The notes under the pieces are model-generated. The model saw only the letters and a list, made by a program, of their open reading frames with translations, searched no databases and was not told the origin of the DNA. DNA of 64,000 bases from Acidobacteriota bacterium. GTDB taxonomy: Bacteria; Zixibacteria; MSB-5A5; GN15; FEB-12. The DNA lies in NCBI GenBank assembly GCA_035529075.1, contig DATKXK010000010.1, positions 415,401 through 479,400 of the forward strand. The letters run 5' to 3'. A program made the translations under genes and the position numbers. Below, in pieces: positions 35,355-43,279 of this stretch (positions are counted from its first letter, which is position 1; every line of letters starts with the position of its first letter).

Positions 35355-35385
35355 AAATGCCGCCGGGAGTCGCCCGGCGGCATTT
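35355..35385. terminator. Bidirectional terminator between coaE and the cyclodeaminase gene
   Basis: A perfect 13-bp stem (AAATGCCGCCGGG at 35355-35367 with its complement at 35373-35385) around a 5-nt loop, lying between convergent genes. On the minus strand the stem runs into five T, a good Rho-independent signal for the minus-strand gene. On the plus strand the T run is short (TTT). Confidence 0.88.
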
Positions 35386-35434
35386 CAGGTTTCCTCAGCA
35401 CAAGGTGCGGTTGCCCCAGCGGGAGCATCCGGTA

Positions 35435-36433
35435 TCAGTCAAAAATCCGCACGGCTTGCAGCTTGCTCTTGTCGGAGCCGGCCATTACCAGCTTGTAGAC
35501 GTGCCAGGCTGTCATAAGATCCTGTACGGCCAAACCCGTGGAGTCAAAGATGGTGATGTCGTTGTCCGAGGTGCGGACCTTCAAACCCTTGGCCACGACC
35601 TCACCGAGCTCCGCGGCTATGTCCTTCTGCGTGAACTGATCGTGCGATACGGGCACGTTTATCTCACCGGAGTGCGATGCCTGGACCCAGTCGTCGATAA
35701 CGACCCGGGCGTGCGGCAGGATAGCCGGATCGAGCTCCTGCTTGCCCTTGGCATCCGCACCGATGGCGTTGATATGGGCACCCGGGGACACGTCGGCCTT
35801 CATAACGATTGGCTTGCGGGTGGAAGTAGTGCAGTTGATTATATCCGCTCCGGCGCAGGCCTCGTTGATGGAGCCTGCCACGCCGGCGTTGAGCGTGAAA
35901 TCGTCGACGCAGTGTTTGGCGAACGCCTCAGCCCTTTCTTTGTCGATGTCAAAGACCGCGACCTCCTTGATGGCCGGCCGGGCGATGAGCATGGCGGACA
36001 GCTGGGTGCGCGCCTGCACGCCGGCCCCGATAAAAGCCGCCTTTTTGCAATTCGCCTTGGCGAGGTACTTGGAAGCGATGCCACCGGCCGCGCCGGTCCG
36101 CATATTGGTGATATGGGTGCCATCCATGACGGCCAGCGGGAAACCGGTTTTGGGGTCCACCAGGAGGATGGTGGCCATGACCGTCGGCAGGTTGGCGTTG
36201 GAATTGTCCGGATGAACGTTTACCGCCTTGATGCCGGCCGCGCCGATATCGCGCACGTACGCCGGCATGCACCGCAGATCGCCGAAGTAATCTTCGAAGT
36301 ACAAGTATGATTTCGGCGGCATCTGGACCTTTCCCTCGCCGTACAGGCGAAAGGCCGTCTCGGTTACCTCGAAGCAGTCCTTCATGGTAAGGGCTTTTTC
36401 GACGTCGGATTTCTTGATCAAATATGTATCCAC
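35435..36433 (-). CDS. Ornithine cyclodeaminase/mu-crystallin family dehydrogenase
   Basis: A 332-residue NAD(P)-dependent enzyme of the OCD family. Members include ornithine cyclodeaminase and archaeal-type alanine dehydrogenase. Visible features: GIKAVNVHPDN with the substrate lysine near residue 70, RTGAAGG near 113, the nucleotide loop GAGVQARTQ near 137, the acidic residue after the second strand (VFDIDK), and NAIGADAKGKQEL near 220. GTG 36433 is preceded by AAGGAGG and by a consensus promoter. Sequence favours an amino-acid dehydrogenase or cyclodeaminase but does not fix the substrate. The divergent murein-peptide genes make alanine attractive. Confidence 0.85.
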   Translation of the reverse strand: MDTYLIKKSDVEKALTMKDCFEVTETAFRLYGEGKVQMPPKSYLYFEDYFGDLRCMPAYVRDIGAAGIKAVNVHPDNSNANLPTVMATILLVDPKTGFPLAVMDGTHITNMRTGAAGGIASKYLAKANCKKAAFIGAGVQARTQLSAMLIARPAIKEVAVFDIDKERAEAFAKHCVDDFTLNAGVAGSINEACAGADIINCTTSTRKPIVMKADVSPGAHINAIGADAKGKQELDPAILPHARVVIDDWVQASHSGEINVPVSHDQFTQKDIAAELGEVVAKGLKVRTSDNDITIFDSTGLAVQDLMTAWHVYKLVMAGSDKSKLQAVRIFD

Positions 36434-36478
36434 TTCCGAACCTCCTTGCGTTGAGCGGCTTGTGAAATCATTCTCAAG

Positions 36479-36507
36479 AGGATAACGGATGCGCCGCCTG
36501 ATGTCAA
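36479..36507 (-). promoter_or_regulatory. Promoter for the cyclodeaminase-family gene
   Basis: On the minus strand TTGACA (36507-36502) is followed, 17 bp on, by a -10 beginning TATC (36484-36479). The resulting leader of about 40 nt contains AAGGAGG before the GTG start. This is the best -35 match in the window. Confidence 0.65.
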
Positions 36508-36572
36508 ATCCAATCTGAAGCCGGGTCGGGCGGCCGGCTGTCGCGTCCGTCCGCCGGGTGAAATGGGAAGAA

Positions 36573-36601
36573 GTCCGGTGGCGGCCGGACGGCTTTTTTT
36601 T
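36573..36601 (+). terminator. Orphan Rho-independent terminator in a divergent intergenic region
   Basis: GTCCGG (36573-36578) pairs with CCGGAC (36585-36590) around TGGCGG, then GGC and eight T (36594-36601). It points along the plus strand but no plus-strand gene precedes it for over 1 kb, and the opposite gene starts divergently. It would terminate a short unannotated RNA or act as a leader attenuator for the NlpC/P60 gene. Confidence 0.75.
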
Positions 36602-36630
36602 GATTGATCGCCCTGCGTTGTCAGTATAAG
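36600..36630 (+). promoter_or_regulatory. Possible promoter for the NlpC/P60-epimerase-amidase operon
   Basis: TTGATT (36600-36605) and TATAAG (36625-36630) with a long 19-bp spacer directly after the orphan terminator. The -10 ends 9 nt before ATG 36640, which lacks a Shine-Dalgarno sequence. If real, transcription starts at or just before the ATG and excludes the upstream TTG start. Confidence 0.45.
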
Positions 36631-36639
36631 CTAACCGGC

Positions 36640-37434
36640 ATGAGGTATGCCTGGGTTACGACCAATCTTCTTGACCTGCGGGCGCAGCCGAGATTCAACG
36701 CGGAGCGGGTCAGCCAGGTGCTGTTCGGCGAGATCGTTACCCTGGGAGCCAGGAAGAACGGCTACTGCCGGATACTCATCGGCGGCGGCTACCGTGGCTG
36801 GGCGGACGGCCGCTTTCTCAGCGCCCTGTCCGACACCCGGCGGGCCGGCTATGTCCGGCGAATCAACCGGATACTGGCCGTCAAAACTGCTCGCATATTC
36901 GACTCTGTCGGGAAAAACATCGCACCCCATTTTCTTTTCTACGGTACCCGTCTCTCGGTTCGTTCGCGCCGCGGCCGTCAGGCTCGGGTGGTCCTGCCCG
37001 ACGGCACGGCCCGGTTTCTCAAGGCGGGAAGCCTGTGTCCGATAAATGAAGCGGGGACACGATCGGTCACGGGAGCGATGCTGGTCAGCGAAGCCAGGAA
37101 ATTCCTGGGCGTGCCGTACCTCTGGGGTGGAATAAGTCCGGCTGGTTTTGACTGTTCGGGATTCGTTCAAACCGTCTGTGCCCGCTTCGGCCTGACTCTG
37201 CCGAGGGATACGCGCGAACAGGTCACGGTCGGCAGCCGCCGGCCGCGCAAGGAAACCAGGAGCGGCGATCTGCTGTTCTTTAAACGACACGTGGGCTTTG
37301 CCATCGGCAGGCATCGAGTAATCCACGCCTCGGCCGGAGGCACAGGTGTCAGAATCAATTCCCTGCGGGCCGGGGACCGGGACTACCGTGAGGATCTTGA
37401 CCGCGACTTCGACCAGACAAGGAGGATTGTGTGA
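36640..37434 (+). CDS. NlpC/P60 peptidase with N-terminal SH3-like domains (YkfC-like)
   Basis: A cysteine peptidase that would cleave the gamma-D-Glu to diamino acid bond of murein peptides. From ATG 36640 it has 264 residues: SH3b-like segments in about 1-130 (NLLDLRAQP, GYRGWADGRFL) and the NlpC/P60 domain from about 145, with catalytic C172 in FDCSGF, H217 in HVGF and H229 in VIHAS, a complete triad. There is no signal peptide, so it may act on peptides already in the cytoplasm, like Bacillus YkfC. A TTG at 36604 is an alternative start. GTGA overlap with the epimerase gene supports shared function. Confidence 0.88.
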   Translation: MRYAWVTTNLLDLRAQPRFNAERVSQVLFGEIVTLGARKNGYCRILIGGGYRGWADGRFLSALSDTRRAGYVRRINRILAVKTARIFDSVGKNIAPHFLFYGTRLSVRSRRGRQARVVLPDGTARFLKAGSLCPINEAGTRSVTGAMLVSEARKFLGVPYLWGGISPAGFDCSGFVQTVCARFGLTLPRDTREQVTVGSRRPRKETRSGDLLFFKRHVGFAIGRHRVIHASAGGTGVRINSLRAGDRDYREDLDRDFDQTRRIV

Positions 37435-38462
37435 TCAACGTTGACACCATCACGGTAGTGCTGCCGCTGAAGAAGAAATTCGTAGTCTCCAAGGGTGAGG
37501 CGGAGGTAAAGACCAACGTTATCACGATCCTCAATAACCGTTACATCGGTGAGGCCTCGGGTTCCGTCTACTCCGGTCCGCCGCTCGAGGTGATCGAAGC
37601 CGACGTCAAAGCGGGTGTCAAACGGTTGCAGCGAAAGCGGACAATCAACCTGCGGACGCTCTATGAGATCGGCCAGTACGACATCCACGCGGTCGCACGC
37701 TCGGCGCTTACGGGCATGGTCCTGAATTACCTTTCCGGGGAGAGCCAGCGCTATCCCTGGGAGGTTCTTTCACTGAGCACGCCCATGGGCATCAGGAACT
37801 CTATGACCGTCAGCCTGGGCACGCCGGACGAAGTGGCGGCCGCCGTCAGGGAAAGCCAGTATCCCATCCTGAAGGTCAAGATGGGTGGTGAGACCGACCT
37901 GGGACTTGTCAAGGCCATCGCCGACGTCACGGACAAGGAGATCCGGGTGGACGCCAACGGCGGCTGGTCGTGCGAGCAGGCCGAGGAGATCATTTTCTAC
38001 CTGGCCAAACAGGGGATTACGGTGATCGAACAGCCCACCGACATTGAACATATCGGCGAGTGGCCCCGCCTGAAAGGGAAGTGCGAAGACGTGGAGCTTA
38101 TTCTGGACGAAGGTCTGGCAACGATGAAGGATTACCGGCGGTATGCCGAGTTCATCGACGGGGTCAACGTCAAGATGGAGAAAAGCGGAGGCATCCTGGA
38201 GGGGATCAGAATCGCGAGGGCTGCCCGCGCCGACAAGAAAAAAGTCATGCTCGGTTGTATGGTCGGGACATCGATCGGCATCGCGCAGTCGGTGTACATG
38301 TCGTCGCTTGCCGACTACTTTGACCTGGACGGCCCCCAACTGCTCCAGGACGACATTGCCCTCGGCATAAACTATGATCGCGAGTCGATCCGGGTAGACC
38401 GCGAAATCATCGGTGGGCCGAAGCTCAAACGGGACATCGTCGAGAAGTTGTCGAATGAATAG
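37431..38462 (+). CDS. Dipeptide epimerase (L-Ala-D/L-Glu type), enolase superfamily
   Basis: Epimerises the second residue of L-Ala-D-Glu, allowing murein dipeptides to be degraded by ordinary peptidases. The 343 residues contain the superfamily catalytic set: K148 and K150 in LKVKMGG, metal ligands D174 (RVDANGG), E200 (VIEQP) and D226 (LDEGL), and the second-face base K248 in NVKMEK. The C-terminal DLDGP fits dipeptide epimerases. Starts with GTG overlapping the NlpC/P60 stop, with AAGGAGG upstream. Specificity for Ala-Glu is inferred mainly from the neighbours. Confidence 0.87.
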   Translation: MINVDTITVVLPLKKKFVVSKGEAEVKTNVITILNNRYIGEASGSVYSGPPLEVIEADVKAGVKRLQRKRTINLRTLYEIGQYDIHAVARSALTGMVLNYLSGESQRYPWEVLSLSTPMGIRNSMTVSLGTPDEVAAAVRESQYPILKVKMGGETDLGLVKAIADVTDKEIRVDANGGWSCEQAEEIIFYLAKQGITVIEQPTDIEHIGEWPRLKGKCEDVELILDEGLATMKDYRRYAEFIDGVNVKMEKSGGILEGIRIARAARADKKKVMLGCMVGTSIGIAQSVYMSSLADYFDLDGPQLLQDDIALGINYDRESIRVDREIIGGPKLKRDIVEKLSNE

Positions 38463-40398
38463 AACGAATGCGCGCGCGACGCTGCTATGGGCCGTCGCCT
38501 CGGTGCTCCTGGCCGTCTCCACCGTCCGGTCCGACACACCTGACCTGGTCGTTGTGTATCCCAAGCCCGGTCAGATCGTCACGGCCGTGGACTCCACCTT
38601 CATCTTCGGCCACGTTACCGGACAGATTGACGTTCGGAAGCATCGTCTGACGATTAACGGCGCCGACGTTCCGATTCATCGTGACGGCGGTTTTCTCGCG
38701 TTCCTGCCGGTCACACCCGGCGACTTTGTCTTTGCGCTGGAACTGTTCCGGCGCGAGGGTGGCGGTTCCGGGAGGGCCGAGACTGCCATGCCGGTGGCTG
38801 CGGCCTCGGTTCCGGTCAGTATCCCACGTCCGTTAAAGACGCTCCCGGGCGGCGTCCTGCAAATTACCGGGGACTATCGCGCCCCGCGCGGTGACCTTGT
38901 CCTGACGGCAGGCACCAGGCTGGTCGTTATGTTCCGCGGCAGCCCCGACATGCGTGCCTGGTTCTCAATCCCGGGTGTCGTGGACTCGGTCCCGGCCGCC
39001 GAAATGGAACCGCTGGAGCAGCCGTACTGGGGAGAAGCCGTCTTCGGGGCCGGTGCCGTGCCCGAATCGGTGATGATCGGCGGCGTCTACAGCGGCTTTT
39101 ATGACGTACTCTCGACCGTCTCGGCGGGCAGTGTTCCCGTCATCTACCATCTTGCGCCTCCCGACCCGGCGCGAATCGTGGCAAAAGTCGTCGCCGCGCC
39201 CGCCGACCCTCGTGTCCCACAGTGGCTGGCGCAGCTTTATCCTCAGGGACCGGTATCGCAGGAAAGCGCCTATCGCGTGTCGCTCAATCCGCCGGATTAC
39301 CCGTGCGCGATTCGGTTCACCGATTCCGTCCAGATCATTCGCCATGCCCCCGGCAAGGGGTACTTCTCCATCTTTCAGCCGGAGGGTGTCGTGGCGATGG
39401 CCGTCGGAGCCGAAGCTGACTGGTACCGGGTCAAACTGTCGGCCACCCAGTACGGCTGGGTCAACCAGCGGTCGGCGGAACGACTGGCCGAGGGGATCCT
39501 TCCGTCGAGGTCCTACCTGGCGTCGGTTCGCACCTATAGCCACGACGATCACGTGCTTCTCGAGTTTCCGCTGGCCGGCCGGCACCCGTATCGCATCATA
39601 GAAGATGACAGGCGGACTATTCGCATCCAGTTGTTCGGGGTCACGACCAACACCGACTGGATACGTTATGACTTCTCCGACCGGCTGGTCGAGATTGCCA
39701 CCTGGTCACAGCCGGAGCCGGGGTTGTACGAGTTCAGGGTTTCCCTGACCGGGGACATGTGGGGTTATGACGCCTACTACGCAGGCAACACGTTCTTTTT
39801 CAAGCTACGGCGGCCGCCGGCTGACCTGAAGCGGATTCGGGGTAAGCGAATCGTCATCGATCCCGGTCACTCGGCCGACCCGGGAGCTATCGGGCCGACC
39901 GGTCTGACCGAGGCCGAGGCCAATCTGAACATCGCGCTCGTTCTGGCGCATCAGTTGCGCAAGAAGGGAGCCGAGGTGATCCTCACGCGAGCCGACGACA
40001 GCGATCTTGCGCTGTACGACCGTCCGGCCATAGCGAAGTTGAATGATGCCGACCTGTTCATCTCCATACACAACAACGCCCTGCCCGACGGTGTCAACCC
40101 GTTTACGAACAACGGCGTGTCCTCGTACTACTATCACCCGCATTCGATAGAGCTGGCGCGGGCGATTCAGGAGGAGATGATAAAGGCCACCGGTCTGCCC
40201 GACTTCGGGTTGTACCACGGCAACCTGGCCGTAAACCGACCCACGCAGTACCCGGCCGTGTTGATCGAATGCGCGTTCATGATGATTCCGGAACAGGAGG
40301 CACTGCTAAAGACGGAGAAGTTTCACCGGAAAGTGTCCGGGGCGATCATTAAAGGAATCGAAAAGTTCTTGAAGGGGTACGACGATGGTAGAAAATAA
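38455..40398 (+). CDS. N-acetylmuramoyl-L-alanine amidase (Amidase_3) with large N-terminal region
   Basis: Zinc amidase that removes stem peptides from peptidoglycan. From ATG 38455 it is 647 residues: signal peptide to about 27, then a beta-rich N-terminal region of about 420 residues with an SH3-like stretch (near 310-345, ending YGWVNQRS) and an AMIN-like segment (about 355-440). The C-terminal amidase domain has zinc and catalytic residues in IDPGHSADPGA, TEAEANL, ISIHNNA and LIECAFM. Exported to the periplasm. It overlaps the epimerase by 8 nt and the next small gene by 14 nt. Confidence 0.9.
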   Translation: MNRTNARATLLWAVASVLLAVSTVRSDTPDLVVVYPKPGQIVTAVDSTFIFGHVTGQIDVRKHRLTINGADVPIHRDGGFLAFLPVTPGDFVFALELFRREGGGSGRAETAMPVAAASVPVSIPRPLKTLPGGVLQITGDYRAPRGDLVLTAGTRLVVMFRGSPDMRAWFSIPGVVDSVPAAEMEPLEQPYWGEAVFGAGAVPESVMIGGVYSGFYDVLSTVSAGSVPVIYHLAPPDPARIVAKVVAAPADPRVPQWLAQLYPQGPVSQESAYRVSLNPPDYPCAIRFTDSVQIIRHAPGKGYFSIFQPEGVVAMAVGAEADWYRVKLSATQYGWVNQRSAERLAEGILPSRSYLASVRTYSHDDHVLLEFPLAGRHPYRIIEDDRRTIRIQLFGVTTNTDWIRYDFSDRLVEIATWSQPEPGLYEFRVSLTGDMWGYDAYYAGNTFFFKLRRPPADLKRIRGKRIVIDPGHSADPGAIGPTGLTEAEANLNIALVLAHQLRKKGAEVILTRADDSDLALYDRPAIAKLNDADLFISIHNNALPDGVNPFTNNGVSSYYYHPHSIELARAIQEEMIKATGLPDFGLYHGNLAVNRPTQYPAVLIECAFMMIPEQEALLKTEKFHRKVSGAIIKGIEKFLKGYDDGRK

Positions 40399-40645
40399 CC
40401 AGGGCAGTACAGATCTGAAACGCAAGCGCCGCCGCGTGTGGTTGATCTACCTGTCGGCTATTGTGGCTGCGGCGATTCTGCTGGCCGACGCTTTTGCCTA
40501 CCCGCCGATGCAGAAGATCACCGCCAGGATTGGTCTGGCGTTGCTGTTTTCCGCCATAGCCCTGGTTGCCGGCAACGGCCGTGCACCGGGCTATATCGCG
40601 GCCATTATCCTCTGGGGGGCGGTGATTCTGACTTTCTTCATTTGA
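40385..40645 (+). CDS. Small membrane protein, unknown
   Basis: An 86-residue protein with a basic N-terminal tail (KRKRRR at about 12-17) and two or three hydrophobic helices (about 18-38, 46-62, 68-86). No family recognised. ATG 40385 lies within the amidase gene, overlapping it by 14 nt in another frame, and is followed by no other gene in the operon. Basic tail first suggests the N-terminus stays in the cytoplasm. It could be an operon-encoded membrane partner of the amidase, but nothing in the sequence proves this. Confidence 0.65.
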   Translation: MVENNQGSTDLKRKRRRVWLIYLSAIVAAAILLADAFAYPPMQKITARIGLALLFSAIALVAGNGRAPGYIAAIILWGAVILTFFI

Positions 40646-40711
40646 AGCAGGCAAGGGGGCGGAAAAGGTAGTGTTTCCGTCCGAAGCCGACATCGCCTCT
40701 CTGAAAAGGGC

Positions 40712-40740
40712 TTGCATCACAGATAAAGATTCTGTATAAT
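40712..40740 (+). promoter_or_regulatory. Strong promoter for the dockerin protein gene
   Basis: TTGCAT at 40712-40717 and a perfect TATAAT at 40735-40740 with a 17-bp spacer, in a locally AT-rich stretch. The leader is about 35 nt, with GGAGG at about 40770-40774 upstream of ATG 40783. Confidence 0.8.
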
Positions 40741-40782
40741 TAATATGCTAGGAGCTAAAAGTCTTGGACGGAGGGAATACTG

Positions 40783-42102
40783 ATGAAACGGTTAATCTCT
40801 GTCCTGGGGGTGTTGGGCTTTCTTCCTGCAACGGGCTTCTCTCAACTACACATCGTATTGGACAGTTTGTATCCGGAAGTCTGTGGCGGGGTGCTCGTTG
40901 GTGACCAGGTGACCCAGACAATTGCTATCGCCAACCCCGAGCAGACCGTGCAGGACCTATTATACCTTGGGTTTAAGTTCTACTGCCCTGAGGGAACAGT
41001 CGGTTTCGGCGGCCTGGAGTTCTACAACGACCTTGACGTCAACTGGTATGTGTGGTCGGAAACGGAACCGACGGCCGATGGTCACGGCTTTCAGGTTGCA
41101 ATCGCGATCGAGGGGCAGCATCAGTTCCCCGCTGACACGATTCCTTACATCGGCGTGCGTTTCTCAGCGTATGCTGCGGGAGGCCCGCCTGTCTGTATCG
41201 ATTCTGCCGTCCAATGGGGATCCGTTGGAGGCCTCACACCAACCTGGTCTGGGGAGAAGTGCTACGCCACTATAGACTGGCCGGTGTGGGAACCTATTGG
41301 AAACTGCCCACCGGAGACACTATTCACGGTCGGATGCTGCGACCCCATAGAGTATCTATTCTATGCGGGCGACCCTGACGATCCATCACCTTCACCCTCT
41401 CAGTTCCAACTCGTTTATGGACCTGGACAAATAGAAAACTACTTTCTTAGCCAGGCACTATATACGTTCACGCCGGGGCCGGCAGATGCGGGTATGACAT
41501 ACTCTGTCGGTGTGCGTTCGGTTGTGGATCTATGCGGGGACGGTTCATACTGGTACCAACAAGATGGCTGTGATTTTTTTGTCACGGTAGCCGAAGAAGA
41601 TGATCCGGTGGCGTTTGTGCATGGTCAGCAGCAGCGGTACTCGGCTACGACCGGTGATACGCTAAAAGTGAAGCTGGCCATTGAGGATGACGGGCCATGC
41701 GCGGACCACCGGTTTTCGTACATCGTGTGGCCGGAAGACCCGGAACCACCGGGCTTTATAGACAGTCTCACCGGGATATTCTATTACTACGGTGCCAGTG
41801 CCGACACGAACCTGTACTGGGTATCAATAGTGGTCAGCGAATGCGGCGGGCATGCCGACACCATGGGCTTCTATATCTACCACAGCGAAAGCTACATCTG
41901 TGGCGACTGCGACCACAACGGCATTGTTGACATCGGCGACCTGACTCTGCTTATCGGGTATCTCTTCCTTGACGACGCCCCGCCGACCCCCGCTGAGGCA
42001 GGTAACGTGGACTGCGTGGAGGGGGTCGATATCGGGGATCTTACCCGGGTGATTGACTATCTCTTCATATCCCACGCGCCGCTCTGCAACGGGTGTGAGT
42101 GA
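40783..42102 (+). CDS. Secreted protein with C-terminal dockerin-like domain
   Basis: A 439-residue exported protein: signal peptide to about residue 20, beta-rich Ig-like central regions with several Cys, and a C-terminal dockerin-type pair (about 374-439). Both calcium loops are visible: GDCDHNGIVDIGDL and GNVDCVEGVDIGDL, each followed by an LLIGYLF or RVIDYLF helix, and the chain ends CNGCE. No catalytic domain recognised. Repeats of this kind act as calcium-stabilised attachment or sorting modules. The gene stands alone under a strong promoter and looks richer in A and T than its neighbours, suggesting a different expression class or later acquisition. Confidence 0.8.
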   Translation: MKRLISVLGVLGFLPATGFSQLHIVLDSLYPEVCGGVLVGDQVTQTIAIANPEQTVQDLLYLGFKFYCPEGTVGFGGLEFYNDLDVNWYVWSETEPTADGHGFQVAIAIEGQHQFPADTIPYIGVRFSAYAAGGPPVCIDSAVQWGSVGGLTPTWSGEKCYATIDWPVWEPIGNCPPETLFTVGCCDPIEYLFYAGDPDDPSPSPSQFQLVYGPGQIENYFLSQALYTFTPGPADAGMTYSVGVRSVVDLCGDGSYWYQQDGCDFFVTVAEEDDPVAFVHGQQQRYSATTGDTLKVKLAIEDDGPCADHRFSYIVWPEDPEPPGFIDSLTGIFYYYGASADTNLYWVSIVVSECGGHADTMGFYIYHSESYICGDCDHNGIVDIGDLTLLIGYLFLDDAPPTPAEAGNVDCVEGVDIGDLTRVIDYLFISHAPLCNGCE

Positions 42103-42189
42103 CCCCGACAGGTGCCCTGTCAGATCAGACGGGTCACGGGCCCACGGCTGACTCGCTGAGGCGAATCCCTATACGTCAGGCGATACACA

Positions 42190-42224
42190 TTGAATCACCC
42201 ACCCTGCCGCCCATTATGTATATT
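42190..42224 (+). promoter_or_regulatory. Possible promoter for the radical SAM gene, perhaps leaderless
   Basis: TTGAAT (42190-42195) precedes overlapping -10 candidates TATGTA (42215-42220, 19 bp spacer) and TATATT (42219-42224). The second ends 8 nt before ATG 42233, which has no Shine-Dalgarno sequence. Spacing to the -35 is poor, so which hexamers work is uncertain. Confidence 0.4.
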
Positions 42225-42232
42225 GGGCGCGG

Positions 42233-43222
42233 ATGACCTCATTTCAGGACAGCTCAGAGGAGTACCGGCAGTTCAACCGGGAGCTTGAAGAGTTCCTCTC
42301 GCCGTTGCGCGAGCTTTCAGACTGCACCGGCTGCCCGCGCCACTGCCACGCGGATCGAACTCGCGACCGGCTCGGGTACTGCGGTACCGGTGCCGGGTTG
42401 GCGGTCGGCGCTATCTGTACGCATCGCGGCGAAGAGCCGGTCATATCGGGCAAGCACGGTATCTGCAACGTGTTCTTCACCGGCTGCAACATGCGCTGCA
42501 CATTCTGCCAGAACTACCAGGTGAGCCGGCCTCCGGTCGCGCGTGACGGCGGAATGGACCTGTATGACGTTACAAGCCGCATAGAATCGATTCTGGCCGG
42601 GGGCGCAACCGCAGTCGGTTTCGTGTCGCCTTCGCACGTTATCCCGCAGGTGAGAATCATCGCGGGTGCTCTGAAGGCACGAGGGCTGAGGCCCACCTTT
42701 GTGTTTAACTCGAACGCGTACGACAGGGTACAGACAATCGCGTCGCTGGGAGACGTCATATCAGTCTGGCTGCCCGACCTGAAGTACATGGATGACGAAC
42801 TGGCTGTCAGCCTGTCCGATGCCCCGGATTATCCTGAGGTCGCTACCGCCGCGATCAGGGAAATGTACCAGCAGACCGGGCCGGAGATCGAGCTCGATGA
42901 TGACGGCATTATCCGGTCGGGGTTGATAATCAGGCACCTGGTTGTTCCCGGTCAGGTAGAGAACTCGCGTGCGGTGCTGCGCTGGATAGCCGGCGAACTC
43001 TCACCGTCGGTTCACGTCTCGCTCATGTCCCAGTACTGCCCCACGCCTGAGGTGGCCGATGATGCGGTGCTTGGCCGCACCCTGCACGCGGAGGAGTACG
43101 AGGCGGTCATGGAAGAATTCGACCGGCTCGGGTTCTACCGGGGCTGGCGCCAGGATCCGGACAGTTCCGCCGGGTACCTTCCGGATTTCAACCGCCCGCA
43201 TCCCTTCGAAGATCAGGCGTGA
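42233..43222 (+). CDS. Radical SAM protein, PflX-like (pyruvate formate-lyase activase homologue)
   Basis: A 329-residue iron-sulfur protein of the group resembling pyruvate formate-lyase activating enzymes. The radical SAM triad is C85, C89, C92 (TGCNMRCTFC). An extra N-terminal Cys cluster (DCTGCPRHCHADR and LGYCG, about residues 31-50) is typical of PflX/COG1313 proteins. No formate-lyase or glycyl radical enzyme gene lies nearby, so the substrate is unknown. It stands between the dockerin gene and the divergent tRNA and proS region. Confidence 0.85.
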   Translation: MTSFQDSSEEYRQFNRELEEFLSPLRELSDCTGCPRHCHADRTRDRLGYCGTGAGLAVGAICTHRGEEPVISGKHGICNVFFTGCNMRCTFCQNYQVSRPPVARDGGMDLYDVTSRIESILAGGATAVGFVSPSHVIPQVRIIAGALKARGLRPTFVFNSNAYDRVQTIASLGDVISVWLPDLKYMDDELAVSLSDAPDYPEVATAAIREMYQQTGPEIELDDDGIIRSGLIIRHLVVPGQVENSRAVLRWIAGELSPSVHVSLMSQYCPTPEVADDAVLGRTLHAEEYEAVMEEFDRLGFYRGWRQDPDSSAGYLPDFNRPHPFEDQA

Positions 43223-43279
43223 TACTCGGTATGATACCTCGTGTCGGCCGCCAGGCTGTCAGGGGAGACGCATCAACAA

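Noticed and set aside
35357..36310. Long plus-strand open frame over the minus-strand OCD gene
   Set aside because: It is the antisense shadow of a clear family protein and contains the terminator hairpin; its translation has no family features.
36520..36601. Riboswitch (cobalamin or c-di-AMP type) before the NlpC/P60 gene
   Set aside because: Some short G-rich words recall a cobalamin element, but the conserved B12 box and the expected order of stems are absent, and the available leader is too short for ydaO.
40660..40680. CGGAAA/TTTCCG inverted repeat upstream of the dockerin promoter
   Set aside because: Six-bp stem with an 8-nt loop and no T tract; may be chance.
42107..42121. Hairpin GACAGG-tgc-CCTGTC after the dockerin gene
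   Set aside because: A 6-bp stem with a 3-nt loop and no T tract; too weak to call a terminator.
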